Shown here piece by piece: positions 25,828 to 39,405 of a stretch of 64,000 nucleotides of DNA (position 1 is its first letter; each line of letters opens with the position of its first letter). The notes beneath the pieces were generated by a model that was given only the letters and a program-made list of their open reading frames with translations, was not told the origin of the DNA and ran no database searches. The stretch is from contig MU401648.1 of assembly GCA_022579005.1 (NCBI GenBank), forward strand, positions 1-64,000, written 5' to 3'. The stretch comes from Poronia punctata. Lineage: Eukaryota; Ascomycota; Sordariomycetes; Xylariales; Xylariaceae. Made by a program: the position numbers and the translations under genes.

Positions 25828-26055
25828 TATAATAAGGCTATAATAACAGTGCACTTATTAATATAGTTTAAGTAAAGTTTATTTTTTAACTAAAAAGAAA
25901 ATAAAAAGTTTAAAAATGTACGTATACTACTTATACGTAATTATATAGCTAACTTATTATTTTATTTAAGCGCTTTACGCGTAGCTTATAAGCATAGTAT
26001 AAAGTACTAGCTAAAGTACTAGTATAATAACTATATAGGCTTTTAGCTTATAATA
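25828..26055 (-). repeat. 3' LTR of second gypsy family (left end)
   Basis: 228 bp, from TATAATAAGGCTATAATAAC to GCTTATAATA, with TA/TA ends expected from TG/CA after RIP. It includes AAGTACTAGCTAAAGTACTAG, which also stands in the partner. Confidence 0.9.
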
Positions 26056-29000
26056 TAAAATTTTTTTTTTAATTACTTTAGCTAAAAAAGTTTTTTAAAA
26101 AATAGTAATTGCTTTATAGCGCTTATAAAAAAAAGCAGTTACTTATTTATAAAAACTAGCAAAATAATACCTATATAAGCGCTAGCGTAGTTATTTAGCT
26201 AATAAAAAGGCTTACTTATTTTAAATATAAAAAAGTTTTTTTTTACTAAGTCCTTTTTTTTTTTTTTTTTAATTTAATTATAAAGTAAGTAAATAAATTT
26301 TAATTTTTGTTTTTTTTTTACTTTAACTTTTTTTTACTTTTTTATAACTTTTTTACTTATATATACTTTATATAAAAAACTTATTTATAGTGCTATAATA
26401 TTAAAGCAAGTGCTTTAGTACCTAAACTGCTAGTTAGCAATACTTTGCTTATAAGCGTGCTAAATAAGTACTATAAAGTATAAAGCATATATACTATTTA
26501 TAAATAGCGCGCTAACTATATTAAAAGTTAGTATTTATAATTTTTTAATACTATTTTTATATACTTTATATATTGCTTATAACTTGCTTAATATTAGCTT
26601 TATTACTTATAAGCGTTTTAGCTTTTAAACGCTTAGCTAATAGCTAAATAAATAATAAAAACTTTAAACTTTAAGTAATACTTATAATTTAGCTTAAAAA
26701 AACTTACAAGCTGCCTTATATATATTATACTTATTATATTACTATAAGCTACTTTTATTTATTTTATTACTATTATTTTAATAAATTTTTTATAAGCTTA
26801 TTTTATACTTATTTTAAGCTAACTTTAAAAAACTTTTAAACTTTATACTATATATATTATAATAGCTATTTTAAAACTTATAATAATATAAGTACTAATT
26901 TTTAAAAGTAGCATATAACTAACTTATAAACAGTTTTTAAATAATAAGTAGCTGCTTATTTTTTAATTTTATATTAAAACAATAGCTGCTTTAAATAATA
27001 GTAATAATTTTAATAAGTAGCGTATAAGCTTTTTTTAAGCCTTTTTAACTTTTTTATAAGCGTTTATTATAGCTTAAAAAATTACTAATAATATGTTTTT
27101 TTATTATATAACTTAACTTTATAATAACTTTAAAGTAGCTATAAATAGCTTATTAGCTTTTTTTTAGCTTTTTATACGCTGCTTACTATTATACTAAGTA
27201 CTAATTACTTTAGTTTACTTAGCTATTATTAGCATACTTATTAATACTTTTTATATTAAAACTAAAAAATATTATTATATAAGTATTTTTTATATATATT
27301 ATATACTACTTATATATGCTAACTTTATTTTAGTTTAAGCTTATAAACTTTTTTTACTTAATTAAAATATTTATTAATAAAGCTATAAGCAGCTTAGCTA
27401 CTGCTTTTATTTATATTATAAAAAAAATGCTTAAGCTTTTTTATATACGCTTATATGCTAATAAAAAAAAAAGTAAAAATAAAAAAAAAAGTAAAAATAA
27501 AAAAAGCTAATATAGTTTAAAGTTAAATATATTATATAAAATGCTTAAAAGTTACTTATATAATATAAAAAAAAAGTAAAAAAAAAAAGTAAAAAAAAAA
27601 AGTAAAAAATAAAAATAAAAAGCTATTATTAACTAAATATTGCTTATAGTTAGCTTACAAGCTAAAGCTTACGCTTTTTGCTTTTTTTATAAGCATAATT
27701 TAAGTAATATAGTACTAAGCTTATTATTTTTTATTATATTTTTATAACGCTTTTTAAACTTATTTAACGCTATAGTTTTTAAAAAGTTTTTTAAAAGCTT
27801 TTTAATAAAAAAAGTATACTTTTTTTATTTTATAAGCAATTATTACTATACTTATAAGCTACTTTTTACTTAAAAAGTATAAAAAATTAACTTTATTTTT
27901 TATTTATTTTTTACTTTATTAACGCTTTATATTAATAAAAGCAGCTAAGTATTATTTTATACTTAAAAAAAAATTATTACTTATACTATATATAAGCTTT
28001 ATATAAAACTTATTATAAATATTTTATAAAATATTTAACTTTATTATTTAAAAGCTTATAACTTTTATAACTATATATTTAGTATATAGCTAAGCTAGCT
28101 TTTATAAAAGCTATAAAGTAATAATATTTTTTAATAATAGCTATATTGCTTACTTTATTTAAAAAGACTTTATTAGCTTATAGTGCTAATTAGCTATTTT
28201 TTTATACGCTACTATATTATAGCTATTGCTAACTAAATAAAGTTTACTTTTTTTTAAAGCTTTTATATAAAACGCTTTATATATACTTATAAGTTTTTTA
28301 TAAGCAGTGCGCTAAAGTAAACTAGTAGCACTATATTAATATAGTACTTATAAATTATAAAAAAAAAGCTTAAACTAATTATAATAGTATTATAATTATT
28401 AATTATAAATATTGCGCTTAGTAATAATTTAACTTAATTATATTATATATATATAATAAAAGCTTAAAAGTATACTAATACTTTTTAATTAGCTTATTTT
28501 ATAGCTTTATTTATTTTTAAGTAGTATATAATAAATAAGCGCTGCTTAATACTTACTAATAAGTAAAGTTTAGTTTAAAACCTGCTTACTTAGTTAAACT
28601 TTTAATTATTAATAATAACTACTAAAAAACTATAAAACTATTAATAGTTTATTATAAAGCGCTTAGCATAAGCTTTTATATTTATTATATATATTGCTTT
28701 AAATATAATATTTTTACTTAGTTTATTAATAATAACTATTAAAAATATTAAGTTTTTTAAGTTTTTTATTAAAAAATTTATTATAAAGTTAATAAAAAGC
28801 TTGCTTTAATATTATTTTAGTATTAAAAGCAGCTTAAGCAAAGTTTATTACTAGTTTTTTTATATATATTTTTTTTTATAAACGTTATAATTTTATAAAA
28901 ACTTATAAATGTTTTATAAAAAAAGTAGCTAATAAAACTTTTATAAAAAAATTGCAATAATAAACTTATATTTTAAGTACTTAATAATATAAAAATTATA

Positions 29001-32000
29001 AACATTTTATATTAATATTATATATAATAGCTTTTAGTTTAGTACTTATAAGCAGTTATAAAATATAAGCGCTTTTTATAAGTTTAGCTAGCACTTTTTA
29101 ATAAAAACTTTTAAGCTTAAGCTAGTTAAAAATATAAATAGCTTATTTTATATTATTACTACTACTTTTATATAAATAGTGTTTTTTTAAAGTAATACTT
29201 TAAAGTTTAGCTAAATTTTTATAACTAAAAACTTTAAACTTTTTTAAAAGCTTTTTACTTTATATTATTAGCTAGCTTATATTTATTATTTTTACTACTT
29301 TTTTAGCTTAGCTATAAAGTAGCTACTTATTTAATAATAATTTTTATATATATTTTATAAGCTTTTTATTACTTAACTTATAAAAAGCGTTTTATTTTTT
29401 ATATAAAAAAGCGTTAAGCTTATTATTTAAGCAGCTTATATAAAACTTAAATATAAAATTATATTTTATAAGTTTAGTAGCTTATTATACTTATTTTTTT
29501 TTTAGCTTTTAAGGAAATATAAAATATATTAAGTTTTTATAGTTAATAATTATAATAAAAGTTTTTATAACGCTTTTAAGCTTTGCTTACTACTTTTATA
29601 AATAAGCTATAATTACTAAAAGCTTTTTATTATAAATTATATAATTTATTTTAGCAAGCATAAGCTATTTAAAATAGTAAGCTATAAGCTACTACTAGCT
29701 ATCTTTGCTTAGCTAGTTAAAGCACTTTTTAAAAGCTTATTTTAAGCAATTAGTTTTAATTTTTATAAGTTTATTAAAGTTTTAATATGCTAACTAAAGC
29801 TTAGCTAAAAAATAGCGCTTAAGTGTTTTAAATATACTATTTTAAATTAAACTTTAAATAAATAGCGCTTTTTTTTATATTAAAGCTATAAAAAAAGTTA
29901 TTAGTAATAAGTAGTTTTTAATAAACTTTTTATAAAAGTTTAAAAACTTAAAAAACTTTTAAACTTTTTTAAGTATAATAAAAACTTTTTACTTATAAAT
30001 TATATAAACTTTTTTTAAATTTATATTAACTTTTATATTAACTTTTATAATATAGCTTAAATACTTAGTTTTTTTAACTATAAACTTGCTTTTATTAATA
30101 TTTAAGTTTAGCTTTATTTTTTATAAGCAGCTTAAAACTAGTTTAACTTTTTTTAAGTAATTTTTATATGTTTTATTAATAAAAATAAAAACGTTATTTA
30201 AATAAGCTATATAGAAAATATTTAAATAGTTATAAAAAATATTATTTATATATTATTAAAATACTATAAGTATGCTATAAAAGCTAAAAAAAGTAATAAG
30301 CTATTTAAATAACTTAAAATAAGTATAAAACGCTATTTTCTATTTTTTGCTTTAAGCTATATATAATTTATAAAATATAATATATATATTAACTTTAGTA
30401 AACTATTTTATTTTTAATAATATTTTAAGCGTTTTATAAATTAAAAAAAAAGAGTAGCTATTATACTATATAACTTTATTTAATATATAATAATTTATAT
30501 AAAAATAAAGGCTGCTTTTAAGCTTATATATAAAAAGTACTAAAGTACTAGCTAGCAAGCTGCTTATATAAATAAACTTTTTATTTAATAGCTTTATAAG
30601 CATTTTATATAGCACTAAAAGCTTTTTTTAAAACATTTTATATAAAAAACTTTAAAAAACCTACGCTTTACGCTTTTTTTTATTTTTTAGCAAAAAAATT
30701 ATATAATTTATACTTAAGCAATTAAAAAGCAGCGTATATAATAAAGCCTTATTAAATAAAGCTATAAATTTAGCTAGCTTAAAAAAAAGCTTTTTTTTAA
30801 AAAAGCTTAAGCGCTTTAGCTTAAAAGCTTTATTAATATTTATTATAAAAATTATAAACACTTTAAATTATAACGCTTTTAAGCTTTGCTTATATATTAT
30901 TTATATTAAATATATTATTAGTATAGCAAAAGTAGTTATAATAATATAAATAGCAATTAGCTTAAAAAAGTTATTTTATAAGCAAAAGTTATAGCTTTTT
31001 TTATAAATTATTATATTTTTTGCTTTGTTAATAACTATATGCTTTTTATAAGCTATATATATAACCTTTTTTTTAAAACTTATTAAAAACTAGTTAATAT
31101 TATAGCTTAAGTATTATATAAGCATATACTTATTTTAAATACTTTTTAATATTTACTTATAAGTAAGTTATTTTATTAATAACTAGTACGTTATTTAAAA
31201 AACGCTTATAAGTAAAAAATACGTTTGCTACTAGCTTTAGTTTTTATTATTTTATTAAAATATGCTTTAGCTTTAAACGCTATACTAATTATTTACTTAC
31301 GCTTATATAATACTTATAACTATTATTAATAAAATTTTTATAAAACTTTAAATTTTTTATTAACATAATTATAATAAATAAAAAGCTATTTATATAGCTT
31401 TTAGCATTTAATAACTTATTTAGCTTTAGTTTAAGCTTTTATATATAGCTATATATAAAAGTTACTTATTTTTTAAGTTATACTTATAGCTTATATTTAT
31501 TTTAGCAACTATAAGTAAAATAACTATATTATATACTTTAGTACTTTTTAGCTATTTAGCTATAGCTATTATATAATTTTTACTAAAATATTTATTTTTT
31601 TTATAGCATATATAAAAACTTTTATTTATATATTGCCTATATTTTTTATAAAGCACTTATAATATTTTTTAGCGCTTACTTTTGCTTATATTAAAAACGC
31701 TTATTATAGCTATATTGCTATTAGCGTTTATTATAAAAATAAAAGCTAAAAAAAACTATAGCTATATTTTATAGCTTAAAAGCTTTTTAAGCTAGCTTAT
31801 AACTTTTATAACATAGTTAATATATATAATATAATTATTTACTAAAAGCTTAATACTAACTAATACGCTTATAAGCTTATTATTAAATATGCTTTATAAA
31901 TACTTAAGCTTTACTACGTTAAGCTACTATATTTTTTTAAACTTAGCTATAAGTTTTTTAAACTTAAAAAAAAAAGTATTAAAACTTTTTTAAAGCTTTT

Positions 32001-32628
32001 ACTTTAGTATATAATACTTTGCTATTATTTATAAGCAGCGCTTAAAATTATAATAAGTTGCTATAAAATAAGCAAATTTTTTTTTAATAAAATACTTTTT
32101 TATTTTAGCTTTTTATATATAAAAACTATTAACTACTTTTTAAATAAATAGTTTAAAGCGCTTATAAATAGTATACTACTATGCTTATACGTTGCTAATA
32201 AACTTAATATTTTAAATAATTTTAAATTTTATAAACTACTTTTATAAAGCTTACTAGCTTTAATTTTTATTAAACTTTATAAAAAATAAAAAAAGCTTTT
32301 ATTAAAAAAAAAACGTTTAGTTAAAGCAAAGCGCTTTTAAAGCAGCTTTTTACTAGCTTAAAAGCGTTAGCTAAATAGCTTTTATTTAGTTTTTAATACT
32401 TTTAACTTACGCTACTAGCTATTTAGCTAAAATATTAAAATATTGCTTAAAAGCTGCGCTTATTTAATTTAAAGTAGCTATACTTTTATTAACTTAATAT
32501 AATTAAGCTTAAACTATGCTTTTAATTAGCTTATATATATTTTATAAACTTTAGTTTAGCTGCTTAAAACAATTTATATTTACAAAAAAATAAAATAAAA
32601 CTTTAAAAAATATATAAGTTAAAAAATA

Positions 32629-32856
32629 TATAATAAAGCTATAGTAACAATATATTTATTAATATAGTTTAAGTAAAGTTTATTTTTTAACTAAAAAGAA
32701 AATAAAAAGTTTAAAAATATATGCGCACTACTTATACGCAACTATATAGCTAATTTATTATTTTATTTAAACGCTTTATATATAGCTTATAAGCATAGCG
32801 CAAAGTACTAGCTAAAGTGCTAGTATAATAACTATATAAGCTTTTAGCCTATAATA
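32629..32856 (-). repeat. 5' LTR of second gypsy family (right end)
   Basis: 228 bp partner of 25828-26055. Differences are of the C/T and G/A kind, for example GTGCACTTATT against ATATATTTATT. Confidence 0.9.
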
Positions 32857-35800
32857 ATAACATTACTATATTACTTACTTAAAACCTTTTTAGTATATAA
32901 TATTTATTATAATGCTTTTATATTAACTTAACTATTTACTTTTTATGCTTATAAATTATATAGTATATAGCTTTTATTTACTATAGCTTTTTATTTACTT
33001 TTTAAATATTAAATTAAAGCTATTTTAGTATATATTTAATAATTTTTAAGTAGTATTTATATTGCGCTTTAAATAATAAATAGCTTATAATAGCATATTA
33101 GCTATTATTATATATAAACTTAACTCTTGCTAATAATTTAACTTAGCTATTTAGCTTAGTACTATAAAAAGTGTAAAAGTACTTTTTAAAAATTTAGTAT
33201 ATTTATTTTATTTAGCTATTAGTTTAAAAATACTATATAGTAAATAACTACTAATATATTTTTTATATTTTATAAAACGTTTTTTAAAATTTGCTTATAA
33301 TAAGTTTATTTTTATTACTTATAATTTTTTAAAAAAACTTAAATTAGTAGGTACTTTATAATATATAATTACTATAAGCTTAGCAGCGTTAAGCGTTTTT
33401 TATAAAAAAAATAAATAATGCTATTTTTATAAACTAGTCTTTAATAACTAAAAATATATTATAAATGTTGCTATTTGCTTTAATATATAAAAGTAATTTA
33501 ATAATAAGATTTAAGCTAATTTTTTTAAAAAAAGCTACTTTAGTAAAAATAATAATTAAAAGTTTTTATAAAGCTTATACTTTAGTTTTTAAGCTTTTTT
33601 ATATTATATATAGCTAGTAACGTATTTTTATATATTTTACTTTAAGCTTTTTTAATAAAACTTATACTATAATAACTTAGCTATGTTTTTTTTAATATAC
33701 TTAGCTTTTAAGTTATTATAGTATTAATATATTAGTTGCTTTACTAAAGCTTTTTAAGCTAAAATTATTAATTGCTTTTTAAAATATAATATACTTTCAC
33801 TATTAATATAATATTTTTTATATATTTTAGCTTTATAGTATATAATTTTTATAAAAGTAAAGTTTTTAGCTTATAGTTTATAAACTATTTTATAAAACTA
33901 TATTAAAGCTGCTAGTTAAAAAGCTGTTTTATTTTAAACTACTTTTTTAGCTTTAATATATAAAATATATTAGTTATAAATAATAGCTTTAGCTTTTTTT
34001 TAAAGAAATTAGTTTTTATACTTTTAAAAGTAGCTTTTACTAAATAAATTACTATTATTATTTATATAGTATATAATATATAAGTTAAGCATATATATTA
34101 ATACTTTTTACTTTTTTACTATTAAAGATTATTTATAATTATATAATAAAAGTTTAATGCTTTATAAGCTTATAAATTTATAATTTATACTTTTATTATT
34201 AAATAAGCTAATAAGTATTAGTTTAATAAAGCTTTTAAAGCTATTTTAATAATATAAGTTAATGCTTTACTTTTTTTTAAATATAATTTTTGCTAATAAC
34301 TACTATACTTTTTATAGTAGCTTGCTAACTAGTTTAAGTTTTTTTTTAATATTAGTATTAGGTTTTTATACTAGATTTTTTTAGCTATATAATTTAGCTT
34401 TTTTAATAGTTTATTTACTAGGTTTAATATATTTAATTAATATATTATATTAAAACTAAACTATGCTAGCTTATATATTTAATAAAAAAGCTTTTTTAAA
34501 AAAGTTTTACGCTAATAAGTTAAATATGCCTTTTAAAGCTATATAATTTATTTATATTATAAAAGTTTAATTTAGCTTTTTAAAATATTACTACTAATGC
34601 TTATAACCTTTTATAATTATTAAAAGGTTTTACTAGCTTATTACTTATTTAGTTTTTATAATTATAAGCTTTTATAACTAGTAAGTAACTAGACTTTATA
34701 TTTTTTTATAAAGCTATAATAATATTTTTAATATTGCTTTTATTAATATATTTATTTTTATTTTAATATTTAAATAGCTATTTTAGTAGCAAAAAGTAGT
34801 TATTAATATAAAAGCTTTTTTTATGCTTTTAAATGCTTAATTTACTTTTAAAGTTTACTTAAAAACGTAGCCTAGCAAAGTATAACCTTTTAAAATTGCT
34901 ATAATTAATATAATAATACTTATATACTTAGTTATAAACTTTTGATAAAATTTTATAAACTTTAAAAATATTTATATATTATATACTAAAGTTAGTGCTT
35001 TTTATTTTTAAATAATAGCAACTTTTTAAAAATTTATTTTTATTTTTTTAATTATAATAATAAACTTTAAAAACTTTTTTTTAGTTTTAAAAAACTTATA
35101 CTTTAATAGGTTTATAATTAGTTAATACTTTGCTAACTACTTATAAACTAATTAAACATACTTTTTTATTTTCTTTATTTTCTTTTTAAAAAACTATAAT
35201 ATTATTTAAGTAAACTATATAAATATAGTTTATTAGCTTAGCTAGCGCTTTATATATATAAGCTTAAAAAGTTATAAAAGTATTAGTTAATTTAAACAAT
35301 ATAACTATATACTTAAAATGCTTCTATTTTATTTAAAAAGCAATTTTTTGTTTATTACTGTGTTTAATTTAAATATAGTAATAAGTATTATAAAAGTTTA
35401 GTTTTAAAAAAACCTTTATTAACTTTTGCTTATTTATTATTTTTAATATAAAAAGTAAAAAGTATTTATTTTTTATAATTACTTTGTTTAAGCTTTTATA
35501 ATTAATATAAAGCTTAATAGTTTTTTTATATATAAATAAAATAAAAGCTTTTATATTTATTTTTAAGTACTATATATAGCTTATTTAAAAGTTTTTTTAA
35601 AGTACTTTTTAAGCACTTACTATTAAGCTTTTATAATAAAATAAAATAAATTAAATAATACTTACACCTTTTTTACTAAGTTTATTATATATTATATTTT
35701 TATTAGCACTAGCAACTTTTTTATTAATAATTTAAAGTATATATACTAAAACGCTTTAAAATATTTAACTAAATTAATTTTATTTTTAGTGCTAAGTTTA

Positions 35801-37724
35801 TTATTAATTTTAAAAAAAAATAGTTTTTTTTAAAAACTAATACTTATACTTATTAAGTTAGCAATATACGCTGCTTAACTATTAACTATATTTTTAATAA
35901 ACTTTTAAAAATTTATTTTTTAGTATTTACTATAAAACTATTAAATAAAAGCTATATTTAACAATATACTTAACTAACTTATTTTTAGTTATAATATTTA
36001 AAGCTTTAATACTTTTTTTTTTAGTATTAAATAAAATATTTGCTTAAAGGTTTTTTTAATCTTTTAAGCGTTAATTATTTAAAAACTCGTTATATAAGCT
36101 ACTTAGTACTTTATTAGCTTTTTATTTAGTTTTATTAATAACATTAATAAAATGTTTGCTTTTTATAGATACCTTTTTAAAAGTTTTTATATATAATATT
36201 AACTTAAGCTTTTATATTTATATTTATAAAATCTTTTAAGCTTTTATTTACTATTTAAAAATATTATAGCTATTGCTTAAAATAGCTTTATAATATTAAA
36301 CGCTTTATAAAACTTTACTAAAGTAAATTAAATATATTATTTTATTTTAGCTTAGCTTTTAACTTTTTATTTTTAAAATTTAACTAAGCTGCTTAAATAT
36401 TTTTTATTTTACTTTGCTTAATTAGCAGTTTAACACTAACTGCTTATTTTTTAAGCAATACTTAGCTACATAGTTTTTTTTACTATAATAATAGTACTTT
36501 ATAAAGCTATTGCTAATATATACTAATTTGCTTTACTTTTAATTTATTTATTACTTTAATAAGTTTCTTTTTTAAAATTTTCTTTTTAAATATTTTTAAG
36601 TTATTTACTAACTTTTTTTGCTTTAGTAAGCGTGTTGTATATTTTTGCTTTTATAGCAATTTATACTTTTTATTAGTATAGTACTAAGTACTTTATTATT
36701 TTTTAGCTTTATAAGATATTAATATTATATTATTAAGTAATATATACTACTTTATTAAAACTTTTTTTAGTTTTTTTAAAAGCTTTTACTAATTATTAAA
36801 AGCTAATTAGCTATTATCTTTTAGTAATATAACGCTTTTAAACTTTTATATTAGCACTTATTAATAAAATTCTTTTTTAAAAGTTTTTATTTTTTTGCTA
36901 TTTTGTTTTATATAGCTATTTTTAAAAAGTTTACTTAAATAGCTTTAAATTAACGTTTTTTTACTAAATAAACTTTTAAAATATTTTAAAACTAGCTTTT
37001 TTTAAGTTATTATAGTTTAGTATATTTTAATAAGCATGCTAATTTATTTGAATTTTAAACGTACCTTATATTAAAGCTTAAATAATTTATATTAAATCTT
37101 TATAGCTACGCTTTTACTAATTGCTGTTTTTATAGCTATAATTTACTTTTTAATTTTTATAGCAGTAGTATTTTGCTTTAGCTGCTTATAATTATATATA
37201 AAAGCTTTTATATTATTTTTATATTAAGTTTTGCTTTTGCTTAGCAAGTAATTAAAATAGTTACATATTTTAGTTTACTATATTAATAATTTAATTAAAA
37301 AAGTTTTTTTTTTTAGCTTTTTAAGCTTTTATAAAAACCCTTACAATAAAAGCTTTTTTAAAATAAGCTGCTATATAATAAAAGCTTAAAATATAAAAAA
37401 TAACCTCTACTTTTTAACTTTTTTAAAAGTTGCTAGCTATTAGCTAATTTTTTATTTTAATAAGTAATATATTTTATTTTAGTTTTTTTAGTTTACTAAT
37501 AAGCTTTTTGCCTTTTTTATTGCTTTTTTTAAAACCTTTTATAAATTTAGTTTAAGTATTAGCTAGCTTTTTTAATCTTTTTTCTTTATTATTAGTATTA
37601 AGTTTATTAAGCTTGGTTATTATTGCTAGTTATTTTCTTAATAGTTATAAACTATATATAGTTTTCAATTTAAATTCTTTTGCAAAACATTGCATTATAA
37701 CTTATAAATATAGAAATAAAAAAA

Positions 37725-37956
37725 TATAAAGGTTTTAGTTATAAAGTAGTTATAAGGTAATACTGCTTGCAATTTTAAAAACTAAATATATTAAATAACT
37801 TTTACCTAGTTAACTAAGTAAATAATTAGGCTAGCTAAAAAGATAAAAAAAGTGTAACTAGCTAAACTATAGCTAATAGTTAGCGTAGGTTTAGGCTATA
37901 TAGTCTATGCACTAATAGCGCAGCTAGTAAGTTTTATAAGTAGGTGCCTTGTTATA
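37725..37956 (-). repeat. 5' LTR of copy C (right end)
   Basis: About 232 bp, starting TATAAAGGTTTTAG and ending CTTGTTATA. Its inner neighbour is the A-rich leader ATATAGAAATAAAAAAA, the region that became the 8-bp minisatellite in copy B. Confidence 0.85.
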
Positions 37957-37979
37957 CTATTTAATAAAGCCTAGATAAT

Positions 37980-38260
37980 TAAATCTTTTTTATAGCTAGC
38001 TTAGCTATTTATTTAGTTAGCTTAATAAAAGTTATTTAATATACTTAGCTTTTAAAATTGCTAGCAATGTTATTTTATAATTAACTTATTGCTTAACTCT
38101 TTATAGGTCTTTTTTAAAATTTATAATATAATCTTTAATATAAATATTTAAAATTAAAATTAAATATAGTTTATAACTACTAAATAAACAGCTAGCAATT
38201 ATATAAATAAGCTTAATAAACTTAATTATAAAATAAGTAATAAAAGCTAAAGGTTAAACT
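37980..38260 (+). mobile_element. Fragment of a plus-oriented copy A family element (partial LTR and leader)
   Basis: 37980-38105 is the last half of an LTR in the opposite sense to all earlier copies, ending CTTAACTCTTTATA. After it, 38106 to about 38260 follows the reverse complement of the copy A leader, with AACTACTAAATAAACAGCTAGCAA and AAGCTTAATAAACTTAAT. The 5' part of the LTR and the rest of the element are missing. It lies only about 20 bp from the copy C target duplication. Confidence 0.7.
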
Positions 38261-39153
38261 ATATTAAACTTATTATAAGTTATTTATATAATTAAAATAA
38301 TAACCTTTTTATAAAATTTATTAAAATAAGGCCGTTTTTAGCTTTTTATGCTATAGTTTTTTTTAACTAATATATTTTTATAATTTAAAAGTAATATCTT
38401 ATAACTTAAACCTTTTATTTAAAGTATAAAAATCCTTTAAGCAAGTAAATATAACTTTTTTAATTAATATTATAATAGCTAAATTACTATATTTATAATA
38501 TTTTACTAATAATATAAGCAAATAAAACTTTTAATTATAAAAACTTAGTATTATAGCTAAAATATATAATTATATTATTATAACTTATAAAAAAAGATTA
38601 CTTTTTTTACTTTAGTTTTTTTTTTAAAACCCCTTTTATAAATAAACCTTTTCCTATATAGTAGTCTTTACTTAAGCTATATTCCCTTTTACTATATAAG
38701 CATTATATTAATTTTGGTTTTCTTATAACCTGTTGGTTCTAACAAGGAAGGGTCTCTATAGGTTCTAAAAAGCACTGCACCATGCCCGTTCATCGTTTCC
38801 TGTTTGTATCTTGAATGATGTCACACCCTTTGGTAGGTGCTTTTTGATCTTTTATTTACACGGCCTGCTTCTCTCCCCTGTCCCAGAGAGGCGAGGTCCC
38901 TTGAATTGTGGTGGTGATATAAGTAACTGCTATGAATGTCAATTTGCACATTTTCTCTGAACCTTCCTTACCCTATAAAGCCTTCGTCGGATCGCGACTT
39001 CATGTCTTACACTTATCCAAGATAGGGCAGACAAATCTGATCAATTCGCTGGCTGAGAAGATCAAACCAGACGACGTGGTATTGTAGAAATCCTGCTGTA
39101 TAGAGTACAATATAGGCGCTGATGTTCCTCTGGGGCCTTGTGGCGTAGCACCG
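38261..39153. other. Border of AT-rich block and GH31 upstream region
   Basis: AT-rich, RIP-like to about 38740, then normal composition. The latter part is the presumed promoter of the alpha-glucosidase gene. I see no gene. Confidence 0.55.
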
Positions 39154-39405
39154 ATGGCAACCTTGTACGGGACCCAACCTATGCGTCAGAAGATATTATA
39201 TGAGTGGTCTCCGTCATGCCAGCTCCTCGGTTTACTATATGCCAGGTTTGTGGACTGGCATGACCGGCTGACCCCGCTCTCTCGGGTTTTATTTAAGAGC
39301 GGCATGCTCGGGGCGTTAGTTGTAACCATTTGTCTGTTGCATACCACTAATCGTCATCAAGGAGCAGTGCAAGCCTTGAAAGCTCGAGTCTTGCTTCTTG
39401 TCGCC

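Larger units (their letters stand above)
25828..32856 (-). mobile_element. Second Ty3/gypsy family, complete but RIP-degraded, nested in copy C
   Basis: A 7029-bp element with two 228-bp LTRs of identical length (25828-26055 and 32629-32856) and a perfect 5-bp target duplication ATAAC (25823-25827 and 32857-32861). On the minus strand near 30184-30207 the motif YLNNVFIF is readable, a RIP-altered YLDDVFIF. It is followed by KKVKLVLSCL, LNINKSKF and YLSYIIKVN, the usual order after the catalytic box of gypsy reverse transcriptase. The longest frame left is a 66-codon stretch at 30661-30861 that I cannot assign. Simple A-rich tracts with AAAGTAAAAA units occur at about 27465-27615. Its LTRs do not match the copy A family. 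Confidence 0.9.
22862..37956 (-). mobile_element. Ty3/gypsy element copy C, interrupted by two later insertions
   Basis: Same family as copy A. LTRs 22862-23096 and 37725-37956 are flanked by a perfect 5-bp duplication CTATT (22857-22861 and 37957-37961). Subtracting the TRIM-like element (836 bp) and the second gypsy element (7029 bp) leaves about 7.2 kb, close to copy A. The minus-strand reverse transcriptase box is at about 35211-35222 in the same context as in copy A. Every frame is full of stops. The two insertions came after copy C and give a relative order of events. Confidence 0.9.

Noticed and set aside
30661..30861. 66-codon Lys/Phe/Ile-rich minus-strand gene
   Set aside because: It lies inside the second gypsy element and is a short stretch left open by chance in AT-rich DNA.
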